A stretch of DNA of 37,308 nucleotides, from assembly GCA_016203225.1 (NCBI GenBank), contig JACQNC010000015.1, positions 1-37,308 of the forward strand, given 5' to 3'. Below are positions 24,173 to 32,320 of this stretch, in pieces (positions within the stretch are counted from its first letter, which is position 1; every line of letters begins with the position of its first letter). Made by a program: the position numbers and the translations under genes. The DNA is from Candidatus Woesearchaeota archaeon. Its GTDB lineage: Archaea; Nanobdellota; Nanobdellia; Woesearchaeales; ARS49. Below the pieces are notes generated by a model, which searched no databases, had not been told where the DNA came from, and worked only from the letters and a program-made list of their open reading frames with translations.

Positions 24173-24351
24173 TACGCACATTCGGGCTGGCGATCACCGC
24201 AGAGGACGGCGCGAACGGCAGTCTCGAACGCGTGCAGGTCCGCAGCCAAAGCCACGGACTGTCCGAAGAGTCCATCATCACCATCGTCCGCACGTGGTTG
24301 CGGAACCTCGAGGACAACTACCGCGATGAATACCTCGGCCGTTCCGCGTGA
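24169..24351 (+). CDS. Cassette gene B1, small unknown protein
   Basis: 60 residues (MIRTFGLAITAEDG ... HGLSEESIITIVRTWLRNLED ...). It aligns with B2 over its length (F-x-L-x-I, GLSEE/GLREE, TIVRTWLR/TMVRNWLR), which shows that both are real genes. A strand-then-helix layout is likely. No known domain is recognised. Four-base overlap with A1. Confidence 0.7.
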   Translation: MIRTFGLAITAEDGANGSLERVQVRSQSHGLSEESIITIVRTWLRNLEDNYRDEYLGRSA

Positions 24352-24441
24352 TGATCAGAACCTCTTGAAAGGATCCTTCCTCGAAAACCTTCTGGAGATT
24401 CCTGTGCAAGACATATAAATTCCAAGAACAGCATGAAGGGC

Positions 24442-24612
24442 ATGGCGACAAAAAAGGAGTTGATGCGGCAGGGGCTCGTGACCCAGGATTTCGGGAAGAA
24501 GAGGCCTTCGAAATTCTTCAAGGAGATTTTTGCGATGCTTGGCGAGGGCGAACGGAACAGTACAGTCAAGAGTTACGTCGCAGAGCCCGACCCAAAGAAG
24601 CGAACCCCGTGA
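24442..24612 (+). CDS. Cassette gene A2, tiny unknown protein
   Basis: 56 residues (MATKKELMRQGLVTQDFGKK ... FFKEIFAMLGEGE ...). It is longer than A1, with a basic/acidic C-terminal tail ending PKKRTP. The TATA (24412-24419) gives the same leaderless start as A1; an ATG at 24433 is the alternative. Its TGA overlaps the GTG of B2. Confidence 0.6.
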   Translation: MATKKELMRQGLVTQDFGKKRPSKFFKEIFAMLGEGERNSTVKSYVAEPDPKKRTP

Positions 24613-24776
24613 ACCATCCGATGTTCGCGCTCGGCATCTTCCTAGAGGAGAGTCAAGGACAGGGATCGAGACTCCACGTCGAGACAGACAACCTCGGTTT
24701 GCGCGAAGAGGTCACCCTCACGATGGTCCGCAATTGGCTGCGCAAGGCTGACGACAAATTCAAGGCAGAGGCCTGA
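24609..24776 (+). CDS. Cassette gene B2, small unknown protein
   Basis: 55 residues from a GTG (MNHPMFALGIFLEESQGQG ... LGLREEVTLTMVRNWLRKAD ...). Paralogue of B1. An ATG at 24621 is possible, but the GTG keeps the 4-base overlap (GTGA) seen in cassette 1. Role unknown. Confidence 0.68.
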   Translation: MNHPMFALGIFLEESQGQGSRLHVETDNLGLREEVTLTMVRNWLRKADDKFKAEA

Positions 24777-24800
24777 TCAGAACATTCTGGAATCATCCGT

Positions 24801-26375
24801 CTAAGTATCGGATGGGCTTTCCGCCGCGCGCCCCAACGGAGTGCTGGCGCACGTGCGCTGCTCGACCTCATAGATCCAGAGTCTGCGCATCTGCTCGATG
24901 CGCGATCCGAGCAGGATGATGTTTCTCTTGTCGCTGGCCGACGCTGATTCAAGGACAGTCTTATCGTGCAGCAATACCTGCAGCTTCCTCTCGTAGCCCG
25001 CGATGGTCTCGAGCGAGCGACGCGATTCCTCGGACACCCTTTCGGCTTGCGCGTATACCGCCTTGGCGTTGGTCTCGAGCTCGATGATGTCCTCGTCCTT
25101 CTTCGCGAGAAGGGATTCGAGCGCGGTCTTTTCTCTCTTGACGACCTCGAGCTGGCGTTTGTAGTCGTCGCTCTGCGACTGAAGCGAGCCAAACCTGGAT
25201 TCGAGCTCGCCGTAAGTCTCCTTGAACCGGTCGGCTTCCTTCCGCGCTTTTCCGACGGAGTCGGATAATTCTCCTCTCAAAGACGCGACAAGTTCCTCGC
25301 CGGCCTGGATCTTCTGCAAGTGCCCGAATGTGCTCTTGATTATCGCCTCACGGAGTTCGGGGATCTTCGGCGGTAGCCCCTTCCTGTCCCCTGGCTGCAG
25401 ACCCGCGAGATCGAGCTCGATCAGCATGCGCTGGATCTCGCGGCCGTAGGAATCGATGAGCGCGACCGCGGTCTCCTGCGTGAGCTTCGGCGCATACTTC
25501 CCGGGATCCGTGGTCGCGTCATCATGCGTGATGCATCGTTGCTGCAGGTCCACCATGTCGCGAGCGACCGGCACGTCCATGAAATAGTAGAACGAGGTGC
25601 GGACCAGCTGGTGCTCATCCATCGAGTACAGGGATACCAAGTCCGGCGACTCGAAGAGGTACAGCGACGTCCCCTGGTAGAACGCCCGGGCCTCGTCGCC
25701 CGGAAGGATGATGATCTTGCCAGCGAGCTCCAGGAATTCCGCGCCTTGCTCGGGCAGCTTGTTCATGAGCATGATATCGACCTTCCTGATGTAGTCGATG
25801 AGCGTCTGCGGAGCCGGAGCCGGCGACGCCACGAGATATTCCTCGGGCGCATCGACAACAGGGAAGATGCCGAGTTCAGGAGCGAGCCCCACCGCACCGA
25901 GACGGATGGATCCAGCGTAATTCTCTTTCCAGTCGGCGAGGCGTTCGCCCAGCGCTCCCGCGAACCGCGTATCAGCCAGGAGCCTATACGTGATGCCTTC
26001 CGCATCGAACGCGCGCGCGACAGCCTCGATTGCCTGCAGGTTCTCCTTGATCCGGTTCGATATGGCTCCCCAACCAGGCTTGTTCCTTTCGAGGGATGCC
26101 ACCAGGCGCGCGTAGAGTTCAGCGGCCTCGCGCAGTGCCGGGACGTCGCTTTTGCGCAACCGGAAGACAGCCTCTGCACGCGCTTTCAGGTCCTTCTTGT
26201 TGATCAGACGGGTGGCGTTCGCGAGCGCGACCCTCTCCTCGAGGGTGTACGCGGGCGTTGAGTGCTCGCCCAGCCCGAACGCGATTTTAGCGCCGTTGCC
26301 CTTGGCAAGGGCAAGCCCTTGCCGCAGCCTTTGGGTATCCGCCCGTATGTCGGTCAGCGTCGCGAAACAGTCCAT
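24801..26375 (-). CDS. Large coiled-coil protein of unknown function
   Basis: 524 residues. The first 360 are a mixed helical/alpha-beta region (GITYRLLADTRF ... FLELAGKIIILPGDEARAFYQGTSLYLFESPDLVSLYSM) that I cannot assign. Residues about 365-500 form a long coiled coil (LRGELSDSVGKARKEADRFKE ... DDYKRQLEVVKREKTALESLL ...). No signal or membrane segment. The ATG at 26375 is chosen because the TATA region (26397-26408) lies inside the longer reading. It is divergent from another coiled-coil gene and near an actin-like gene. Confidence 0.75.
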   Translation of the reverse strand: MDCFATLTDIRADTQRLRQGLALAKGNGAKIAFGLGEHSTPAYTLEERVALANATRLINKKDLKARAEAVFRLRKSDVPALREAAELYARLVASLERNKPGWGAISNRIKENLQAIEAVARAFDAEGITYRLLADTRFAGALGERLADWKENYAGSIRLGAVGLAPELGIFPVVDAPEEYLVASPAPAPQTLIDYIRKVDIMLMNKLPEQGAEFLELAGKIIILPGDEARAFYQGTSLYLFESPDLVSLYSMDEHQLVRTSFYYFMDVPVARDMVDLQQRCITHDDATTDPGKYAPKLTQETAVALIDSYGREIQRMLIELDLAGLQPGDRKGLPPKIPELREAIIKSTFGHLQKIQAGEELVASLRGELSDSVGKARKEADRFKETYGELESRFGSLQSQSDDYKRQLEVVKREKTALESLLAKKDEDIIELETNAKAVYAQAERVSEESRRSLETIAGYERKLQVLLHDKTVLESASASDKRNIILLGSRIEQMRRLWIYEVEQRTCASTPLGRAAESPSDT

Positions 26376-26396
26376 AACACCGCGCTGAGTGAAGAT

Positions 26397-26453
26397 GTTT
26401 AAGTATTTTATCATTTATTAGTGATGATTATAATGCTAGAAAGGTTTAAATAT
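26397..26453. promoter_or_regulatory. Divergent promoters of the two coiled-coil genes
   Basis: Minus-strand TAAAATACTTAAAC (26397-26410) points to a start at 26375. Plus-strand AAAGGTTTAAATA (26441-26453), with a BRE-like AAAGG, is about 26 bases before the ATG at 26476. Both starts would be leaderless. The shared 60 bp is AT-rich. Confidence 0.65.
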
Positions 26454-26475
26454 TGTTACTATTGAGTGATTATTT

Positions 26476-27405
26476 ATGAGTGGGTGCGAGGAACTGGCGG
26501 ACATTCTAGAGAAAGGGTTTCCTGAGAGCGTTTCACCGATCGTCTACATCGGCTCCAAGCTTGAAAAAGCGATGAGCGAGACAGAGCAGAATGATGCCTG
26601 CGGGGGGATATTCTACCGCTACCTGTCAGACCCTGCGCAAGGGGACGCCGTGCTCCTCGCGAGGAGCTATCGGACATCACCCGACAAAGTGCAACGGGCA
26701 CTTATCGAGAGGCTGGTGGAATACTCCCGGCAGTCGGTACTTCTCAACGCCGATCCGAGGGAGGCCGCGCAGCACATACCTCACCTGGAGCGGGAGATCG
26801 CGCGTTTGGACGCCCAGGCAAGACCGATAAGGGAACGCTACGATGCCCTGGCTGCAGAACATGACGAGGCGCGCGGTTCTGCGTGGAAACAAGGACGGTT
26901 GCGCAAGAAGATCAACGAAGTCCACGTTGAGTTGGCGCCTCTCGAGAAAGAACTCGGTCCATTGACGGCAAGATATCGCGCGTACAAACGGATACTGGAC
27001 TTCCACCAGAGCGGCCAGGCTGCGCAGCTGATGCAAAGACGCGTCAAACGCGCGCAGGAATACCACCGGCTCGTGGAAGAGAACTATTTCGTGCGTGCAT
27101 ATGCCGCATCGGAACAGACCTCGTCGTGCCGACCTGTGGATTCCTCGCAACTCACCGCCATACAGAGCCAGCTTGGCGCACTGAAAGAACAGCTGGACAG
27201 GCTCGAGAAGGCATATCCTACGCAAGGAAGCTCCATCGTGCCTTCCGAGATACTGGATCAGATCTCGGGTCTTCGGGAGGAGATCCGGCGCGTATCGGGC
27301 ACGAGGGACAACACGATCGTCCACGGTGAACCTGCCCGGAAAGAGCCTGAGAAACAGCGGGAGTTCGGCTCAGGCATGATAGACTTCGACAAGGATTTCA
27401 AGTAA
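26476..27405 (+). CDS. Coiled-coil protein next to actin-like gene
   Basis: 309 residues. After an N-terminal helical part (about 1-85), a long coiled coil runs from about 95 to 200 (LEREIARLDAQARPIRERYD ... INEVHVELAPLEKELGPLTAR), with another at 222-290 (LTAIQSQLGALKEQLDRLEKA). The acidic C-terminus ends GMIDFDKDFK. No enzyme motif, signal or membrane segment. Convergent with the actin-like gene (58 bases between stops). A filament-binding or scaffold role is a guess from context. Confidence 0.75.
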   Translation: MSGCEELADILEKGFPESVSPIVYIGSKLEKAMSETEQNDACGGIFYRYLSDPAQGDAVLLARSYRTSPDKVQRALIERLVEYSRQSVLLNADPREAAQHIPHLEREIARLDAQARPIRERYDALAAEHDEARGSAWKQGRLRKKINEVHVELAPLEKELGPLTARYRAYKRILDFHQSGQAAQLMQRRVKRAQEYHRLVEENYFVRAYAASEQTSSCRPVDSSQLTAIQSQLGALKEQLDRLEKAYPTQGSSIVPSEILDQISGLREEIRRVSGTRDNTIVHGEPARKEPEKQREFGSGMIDFDKDFK

Positions 27406-27436
27406 CCTAAGCGAGACTTGATTCTAGGACGTCTGA

Positions 27437-27456
27437 AAAATAATAATCAAAAAGAA
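27437..27456 (-). terminator. T-rich terminator after the actin-like gene
   Basis: On the minus strand, CTTTTTGATTATTATTTTTC lies about 10-27 bases after the stop at 27464. Confidence 0.55.
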
Positions 27457-27463
27457 GGAAGGC

Positions 27464-28762
27464 TCAATCCTTCCTATCTTCGGTCTTGCCCTGGTCCCAG
27501 GATGTGAGCGCGAGTTTCTTCGCGATGCGCAATCCGCCGATCGCCGTGCCATACACGGGATCAGCCAGTCGCGTGATCTTCGCGATCACGCCGCGCGTCT
27601 TGAGCTCCTTCGTGACCTCTTCGCCAAGTCCGCGCAGGTGGGAACCGCCTCCCCCTAGGATTATGTTCTCGAGCATCTGTCTGCGCGCGATCTGGCTCTG
27701 GCCGACCTTGCCCACTTTCTGGATCGCCTCGGCCATCAGCTTGACCATCGGCGAGCAGGCGTCCACGACAGCATCGGAGATGTCGATCTCGCGCGTCGCG
27801 AGCGTATCATCGATGCACTCATACTTGCCCTTGCATTCCGGCAGGTGGGCTTTCGTGACCGCACCGTAATCTACGAAGACCCTCCGGGCGTCGTCGAGCG
27901 AGAACGTCATCGCCCAGGGATACTTGCGTTCGCTGGTCTTCGGGTCGACGTCGTTGATGTGGTTCAGATTGTAGCGGATGCTGTTGATCATCTCTGCGGA
28001 TGCGAAGTTGACCAGCCGCGTCTCATCGTTCGTCTTGACGGACCTTTTGAGCGTCTCGACATGGCTGTGCGGGGTATACGTGGGATCGGACATGTGCACT
28101 CCGACGACGTCGGTCGTTACCTCACCGATGGATGCATAGATGCTGTGGCACATCTTGTCGATGCCGTAGCCCTCCGATGCGGCGCCGCCGGCGCCCTGCG
28201 ATATAGCCTTCTTGAGCGCCAATGCCTTGTTCGAGCGCATCAAGTCGATGATCAGTTGGGCGGACTCGTTCGGCTTGCGGCTCTGCGCCTTGGCCTCATG
28301 CAGCTCCGCCATCTCCTCTGGCGGAAGCGCGAATATTCCGACCACCGATTTCGATTGGACGTACCCTACGATGTGGTTGAATCCGAGAGCGAACAGCTCG
28401 TGGTCCGCGACGCGACCGCCGCGGATGACATAGCCCCCTTTCCCGTCTTCCGGCCGTATCCTGCCGTCGACCTGGATCTGCTCCATGATCTCCTGCGCCT
28501 GGCGGCCGTAGAAAACCGACCTGCCGAACATGTTGGACAGGTTCGGGTTCGTTATCTTCAACACGCAGCTGGGGACTGACGCGACCACGACCGGATCCTT
28601 GCCGGTACGGGGCTCGTACATGGTCTTGTCGCCGAAGACCGCGAGCTCGTCGTCAGGGATCCTCAATGCGCCCTGTTCCCCGAAAACCGCGATCTTCCAA
28701 TAACCGCCGCCCAAGTCGAAGCTTGCCTTGACCTGTTCGTCGGATCCAGTCTTGTCTGCCAT
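27464..28762 (-). CDS. Actin-like ATPase (MreB/ParM-type fold)
   Basis: 432 residues with actin-superfamily ATP motifs: phosphate 1 SFDLGGGYWKIAVFG (14-28), phosphate 2 YASIGEVTTDVVGV near 235, and the adenosine motif IILGGGGSHLRGLG near 390. Such proteins form filaments for shape, division or plasmid partition. It is not Hsp70 (too short, no peptide domain) and not close to MreB in sequence; an archaeal or plasmid-type actin is likelier. The start at 28762 follows GGGGGTAAC, with TATA ATTTATAAAG at 28811-28820; longer readings cross that promoter. It is single-copy in the window, next to two coiled-coil genes. Confidence 0.8.
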   Translation of the reverse strand: MADKTGSDEQVKASFDLGGGYWKIAVFGEQGALRIPDDELAVFGDKTMYEPRTGKDPVVVASVPSCVLKITNPNLSNMFGRSVFYGRQAQEIMEQIQVDGRIRPEDGKGGYVIRGGRVADHELFALGFNHIVGYVQSKSVVGIFALPPEEMAELHEAKAQSRKPNESAQLIIDLMRSNKALALKKAISQGAGGAASEGYGIDKMCHSIYASIGEVTTDVVGVHMSDPTYTPHSHVETLKRSVKTNDETRLVNFASAEMINSIRYNLNHINDVDPKTSERKYPWAMTFSLDDARRVFVDYGAVTKAHLPECKGKYECIDDTLATREIDISDAVVDACSPMVKLMAEAIQKVGKVGQSQIARRQMLENIILGGGGSHLRGLGEEVTKELKTRGVIAKITRLADPVYGTAIGGLRIAKKLALTSWDQGKTEDRKD

Positions 28763-28903
28763 GAAGTTACCCCCTGTAATGATGATCGTACTCCGGGAGA
28801 AAGAGGAGTCCTTTATAAATCTTATGACATTGTTCTCACTATGTAGTAAATTCATTTTGAGGGTTCGAGAGAAACTGCTCCTGAAATGCGAGCGTTCTGC
28901 CTC

Positions 28904-29222
28904 AACGCTCCCGACGGCAGGCGCCGAGTCCGAGCCTCGGCGAGCCATCAGGCGTCGATGCTCCCGACGGGATTCAGCGAAGTGCCACAGCACGAGCTGC
29001 GCCAGAGAACCGAAGTTCTCTGAGCGTGTTCAAATCCCGCTCGATTGTGTGCTGCGGGCTAGATACGATTGCATGCTCCCGACGGGATTCAACCGAGCGC
29101 TGTGAGCGCAGCGAACTGGGCGAGCGTTGTGCCACGGAATCCGCAGATTCCGTTGGCATGTTCAAATCCCGTGTCGATCACGTATCCGGAATTCGAACGC
29201 TCTGATGCTCCCGACGGGATTT
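28904..29222 (-). repeat. Array of truncated tRNA-Glu 3' ends with hairpins
   Basis: ATGCTCCCGACGGGATT, the reverse of the tRNA-Glu 3' end plus one flanking base, is exact at 28958 and 29073 and in the gene (29205). A shorter, slightly altered copy (AACGCTCCCGACGG) is at 28904. Units of 115 and 132 bp also carry an inverted piece TGTTCAAATCCCG (29027, 29159) that matches the tRNA T arm in the other orientation. CGGGATT and AATCCCG could thus close each unit. Inner hairpins: CAGAGAAC/GTTCTCTG (loop CGAA) and CGGAATC/GATTCCG (loop CGCA). 28763-28903 holds only the actin promoter. Confidence 0.85.
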
Positions 29223-29280
29223 GAACCCGTGTCAGAGCCTCGAAAGGGCTCCATCCTTGACCGGACTAGACGACAGGAGC
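29206..29280 (-). tRNA. tRNA-Glu (anticodon UUC)
   Basis: A 75-base tRNA. Acceptor GCTCCTG/CGGGAGC, discriminator A, anticodon stem GAGCC/GGCTC around CTTTCGA (anticodon TTC), T arm ACGGG-TTCAAAT-CCCGT. No intron and no encoded CCA. TATA-like TTTTTAAAT (29306-29314) lies about 30 bases upstream. Confidence 0.96.
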
Positions 29281-29315
29281 GATGATGATGCTTCACGACG
29301 GGCCATTTAAAAACG

Positions 29316-29343
29316 TTACTAAAGAAAAAGAAAAGAAAAGAAG
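29316..29343 (-). terminator. T-rich terminator of the anchored surface gene
   Basis: On the minus strand, CTTCTTTTCTTTTCTTTTTC follows the stop at 29345 directly. Confidence 0.6.
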
Positions 29344-29344
29344 A

Positions 29345-32188
29345 TCAGTGCTTGCGGACCGCGAGGTAGTACAGCGCTCCGATGGCGAACACCAGGAGCA
29401 GCACCGCCGCAGGTTGCGGCGCGCCATTGCCGTTGAACGAGGCCGTAGCCGCGCCCTGGCCCGCGAACCTGCCTTGCCCGCGCTCCATGACCACGATGCT
29501 CTTGCTGAGCGTGCTCGCCTTGTTCTTCTGCTTGCCTTGGCCGTCCTTGGTCTTGTCGACCAGCTTGTGGCTGACGCCGAGCGCCTTGCCGTTCAGACCG
29601 GGCACCGCGCCCGTGATCATCGCGCCCGTGGTCTCGACCGGGCACGCGATGTTGAACAGCAACGCCTCGGTGCCCTGGCTGACCGAAGTGGACTTCACGG
29701 TGTCGTCGACCACGCAACCGTCAGGCGGGACGACCGTGGCGGTCACGTCCCAGGACGTGTCCGTCGTGTCATAGATGAACACCGCCTCGCTGTTGGTCTC
29801 GAGCACGTCGGGATCGAACACCTGCAGGAGGCTCCCTCCCACGGCGCGACCCGAGCTGCACGTCCACTGGCCGTTCTTCGTGTTGGTGACGAACATCTTG
29901 CTCACCAACGGGCTCGCGAAATCGGTCGAGTACTTGAGCGTCGCAGGGGCGCAGGCTTCTCCCGCGCTCGCGTCCTCGAGGACGATCTGGCGCTGTTCGG
30001 GGGCGAGCACCGCCGCGTTGGGCTTGAACTTCGTGAAGTCCTTGCCGTCGGCCGTGAACACGTCGAACGACGCCGTGCGCGTCTCGCCGAAGCCCTGCAA
30101 TGTCACCTGTCCTGCGCCATCCTGCAGGTAGCCGTTGACCGGCGCGATCCCGCGGCTGACGCCAGCCGAGCCGACGAGGCTCTTCTGCACCGTCACCGGG
30201 AAGATCTTGTCGTCTCCCGACGTGCCGGTGAACGAGACGCCGCTGCTGAGCGGCACGATGAGCAGGTCGGTCACCGGGCTGTTGGGCCCGATGAGCTTGA
30301 GGCTCGATCCGGACGCGATGGTGACGCTCACCAATGCGCCGTTCTTGTTCAATTGGACCGTAGCCGTGCTGGGTCCCGCGTTGTCTATGAAAAGGTTGTT
30401 GCCAGAGACACGCACCGTGACCGCGGCGTCAGAAGCTGAGACGCTCTGGATTACGAAACCCGCGAAGGGCGTCGCGTACGGTCCGACAGTCCCTTGCACG
30501 CGCAAGGACCCTCCGTTCAGGAAGGGGTTCGAGACCGCGACCAGGTTCAACTGCGTGAACGTACCCTGCTGCCACGTGCCGGTCTGCTGCGCTGTCGTGC
30601 CGCCGACCTTGAACGTGACCGTGGCGCCGTCCGTGCCGCAACCCGGTTGCGTGGACGCGCTCGCGACGTCAACCGAGTATGCGCCGCGCGATGCCGTGGT
30701 CGTTCCGCAGGACGTTGTCCCTATCAGGGCGACGACCTGCACGTTGTCCGCGGGCTGGCCGTCGAGCGTGACGCTGCCCGAGAATGTCGCTGAGGTCTTG
30801 CGCACAATGACCGTGCCGGTCACGAATCCGATGCCGGTCGCGCCGTTTTCTGCGACGACCGAGTAGTCGAGACGCGCGCTGCTACCTGCCGTGAGCGGCG
30901 CCGTCGTCGGGATGACGATGACCACGCCGTTCTCGATCGTTTTCGTCGTTGCGACCTGCGTGGCGGTGGTGAAGTCTGCCCCCACCTCGCGTGCGATGAC
31001 GACCGCGATGGCCTTGTTGGAGGTGTCCAGCAGGGTGAATTCGGGCTCGCCCTTCGCGTTGATGCGGCCGCTGAGCACCGCGATGTTCGAGTATGCCCTT
31101 CCGTCGAAGAGCGCAGTGATCGGGACCAGTATGCCGTTCCGCTTGAACTTCATGTCAAGGGTCGACGCACCGGACTTCAGGCCGCCGATATCGACGTCGA
31201 ATGTGCGACCGTTGTACTTGATGAGGAACGAGCCGACGTTCGCGTACACCTTGGAGGGCTGGAGGTCGAGCGACGCCTCGATGTCGAGTTTCGTGCCGGT
31301 GAGCACCGAGAGCGCGTAGTTGGTGATGCTCGCGATGGGCGCGTTGAACTTCACGCTCACGCGGTCCGTCGCGAACTCGACGAACTCAGGGAAGAGGCTG
31401 AACGGCGACACGCGGAAGGCATTGTCGCTCTTGCCCAAGCGCTCCTGTCCGTTGTACGTGGACTGCCCAATCGCGCGGACGAAATACTCAACCTTCGAAC
31501 TCAACGGTTCCGAGACCTGGATAGTCTGTTTCTCTACGCTGAATGAGCCCCGCAGCGTGTCTGCGGTTCCCGAGAATATCCTGCTGCCGATGATGGTGGT
31601 CGTCCGGTCGGCATTGACCTTATGGATCTCCACGGTGAACGTGATAGGCGCCGACGGGGGGAAGAAGGTCGCGGTGCCGATATCCATGATCGGAGTCGCG
31701 AATTCCATCGCAGACGGGATCTTGCCTACGGCGACCGGAAGGACAAAGGCCTTGCCTCCGTTGATCCTCACGTCTGCGCTCGATGATGTCGCGGGCGCGC
31801 GCTGGATGAGGTTCCCGTCCCGGAACATCGTCCAGTAGCCATACTGCGCAGAGAACGCAGGGTAGGAACCGAGCGCTTGGCCCGTGAGGTCGTCGAATTT
31901 CGCCGAATTGATCTGCGAGAAATACACCGTGCCGTCGGCACCGGCACTCTCTACAACGTAGGACGCAGTGGTAATGGTCGCACCAGATTTGGGATCCGTG
32001 ATGCTCGTGAGCCCCTGATAGGTCACGAAGAGGGTGGTGTCATAATAATTAGTTATGGCTGTCCTGACGCCCTGCTGCAGCGTGAGCGTGACGTCGAACG
32101 TCTCCGATGGCGGCACTTGCGCAGAAGCGGACAAAGCGAACACCGAGAGCGCCGCCATCAAAACGATCAGAAAAGTGACTTTCTTCAT
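29345..32188 (-). CDS. Anchored cell-surface protein with beta-sandwich domains
   Basis: 947 residues. Signal peptide (TFLIVLMAALSVFALSASAQ), then beta-rich regions. TFSGSVTLDGQPADNVQVVALIGTTSC ... GAYSVDV looks like a carboxypeptidase-regulatory-like fold; others resemble Ig-like modules. Near the C-terminus are MITGAVPG, a Lys-rich stretch, and a membrane helix (AAVLLLVFAIGALYYLAV) before RKH. A large extracellular protein tethered by its C-terminus; binding partner unknown. AGAGGTG lies 5 bases before the ATG; TATA ATTTATATAT (32239-32248). Confidence 0.8.
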   Translation of the reverse strand: MKKVTFLIVLMAALSVFALSASAQVPPSETFDVTLTLQQGVRTAITNYYDTTLFVTYQGLTSITDPKSGATITTASYVVESAGADGTVYFSQINSAKFDDLTGQALGSYPAFSAQYGYWTMFRDGNLIQRAPATSSSADVRINGGKAFVLPVAVGKIPSAMEFATPIMDIGTATFFPPSAPITFTVEIHKVNADRTTTIIGSRIFSGTADTLRGSFSVEKQTIQVSEPLSSKVEYFVRAIGQSTYNGQERLGKSDNAFRVSPFSLFPEFVEFATDRVSVKFNAPIASITNYALSVLTGTKLDIEASLDLQPSKVYANVGSFLIKYNGRTFDVDIGGLKSGASTLDMKFKRNGILVPITALFDGRAYSNIAVLSGRINAKGEPEFTLLDTSNKAIAVVIAREVGADFTTATQVATTKTIENGVVIVIPTTAPLTAGSSARLDYSVVAENGATGIGFVTGTVIVRKTSATFSGSVTLDGQPADNVQVVALIGTTSCGTTTASRGAYSVDVASASTQPGCGTDGATVTFKVGGTTAQQTGTWQQGTFTQLNLVAVSNPFLNGGSLRVQGTVGPYATPFAGFVIQSVSASDAAVTVRVSGNNLFIDNAGPSTATVQLNKNGALVSVTIASGSSLKLIGPNSPVTDLLIVPLSSGVSFTGTSGDDKIFPVTVQKSLVGSAGVSRGIAPVNGYLQDGAGQVTLQGFGETRTASFDVFTADGKDFTKFKPNAAVLAPEQRQIVLEDASAGEACAPATLKYSTDFASPLVSKMFVTNTKNGQWTCSSGRAVGGSLLQVFDPDVLETNSEAVFIYDTTDTSWDVTATVVPPDGCVVDDTVKSTSVSQGTEALLFNIACPVETTGAMITGAVPGLNGKALGVSHKLVDKTKDGQGKQKNKASTLSKSIVVMERGQGRFAGQGAATASFNGNGAPQPAAVLLLVFAIGALYYLAVRKH

Positions 32189-32194
32189 CCGTGC

Positions 32195-32248
32195 ACCTCT
32201 TTAATGCTATCTTGGTATACAGTTGCGTATACTAGGTAATATATAAAT
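32195..32248 (-). promoter_or_regulatory. Promoter of the anchored surface gene with a GTATAC pair
   Basis: TATA at 32239-32248; two GTATAC palindromes (32215-32220, 32227-32232), six bases apart, cover the expected RNA start near 32216. AGAGGTG (32195-32201) is the ribosome site. The GTATAC pair may be an operator. Confidence 0.6.
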
Positions 32249-32320
32249 TTACTTTTTAATTCCTGCAAGAACACCGACGAGATGATGTTCACGTGAATGC
32301 TCGAAGAAAACTGAATCTGA

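Larger units (their letters stand above)
24008..24790 (+). repeat. Tandem duplication of a promoter-plus-two-gene cassette
   Basis: Two units of about 389 bp. Each starts with CTGTGC(GC)AAGACATATAAATTCC, then an ATGAAGGGCATGGCGACAA start region, a small gene A, an overlapping small gene B, and ends in TGATCAGAAC. Promoter regions are almost identical (29 of about 31 bases), while the coding parts have diverged strongly, leaving protein-level similarity in B and at the ends of A. Confidence 0.8.

Noticed and set aside
28904-29200. tRNA pseudogenes or extra tRNAs in the arrays
   Set aside because: Only the 3' 13-20 bases are repeated; no D arm, anticodon arm or 5' acceptor strand accompanies them.
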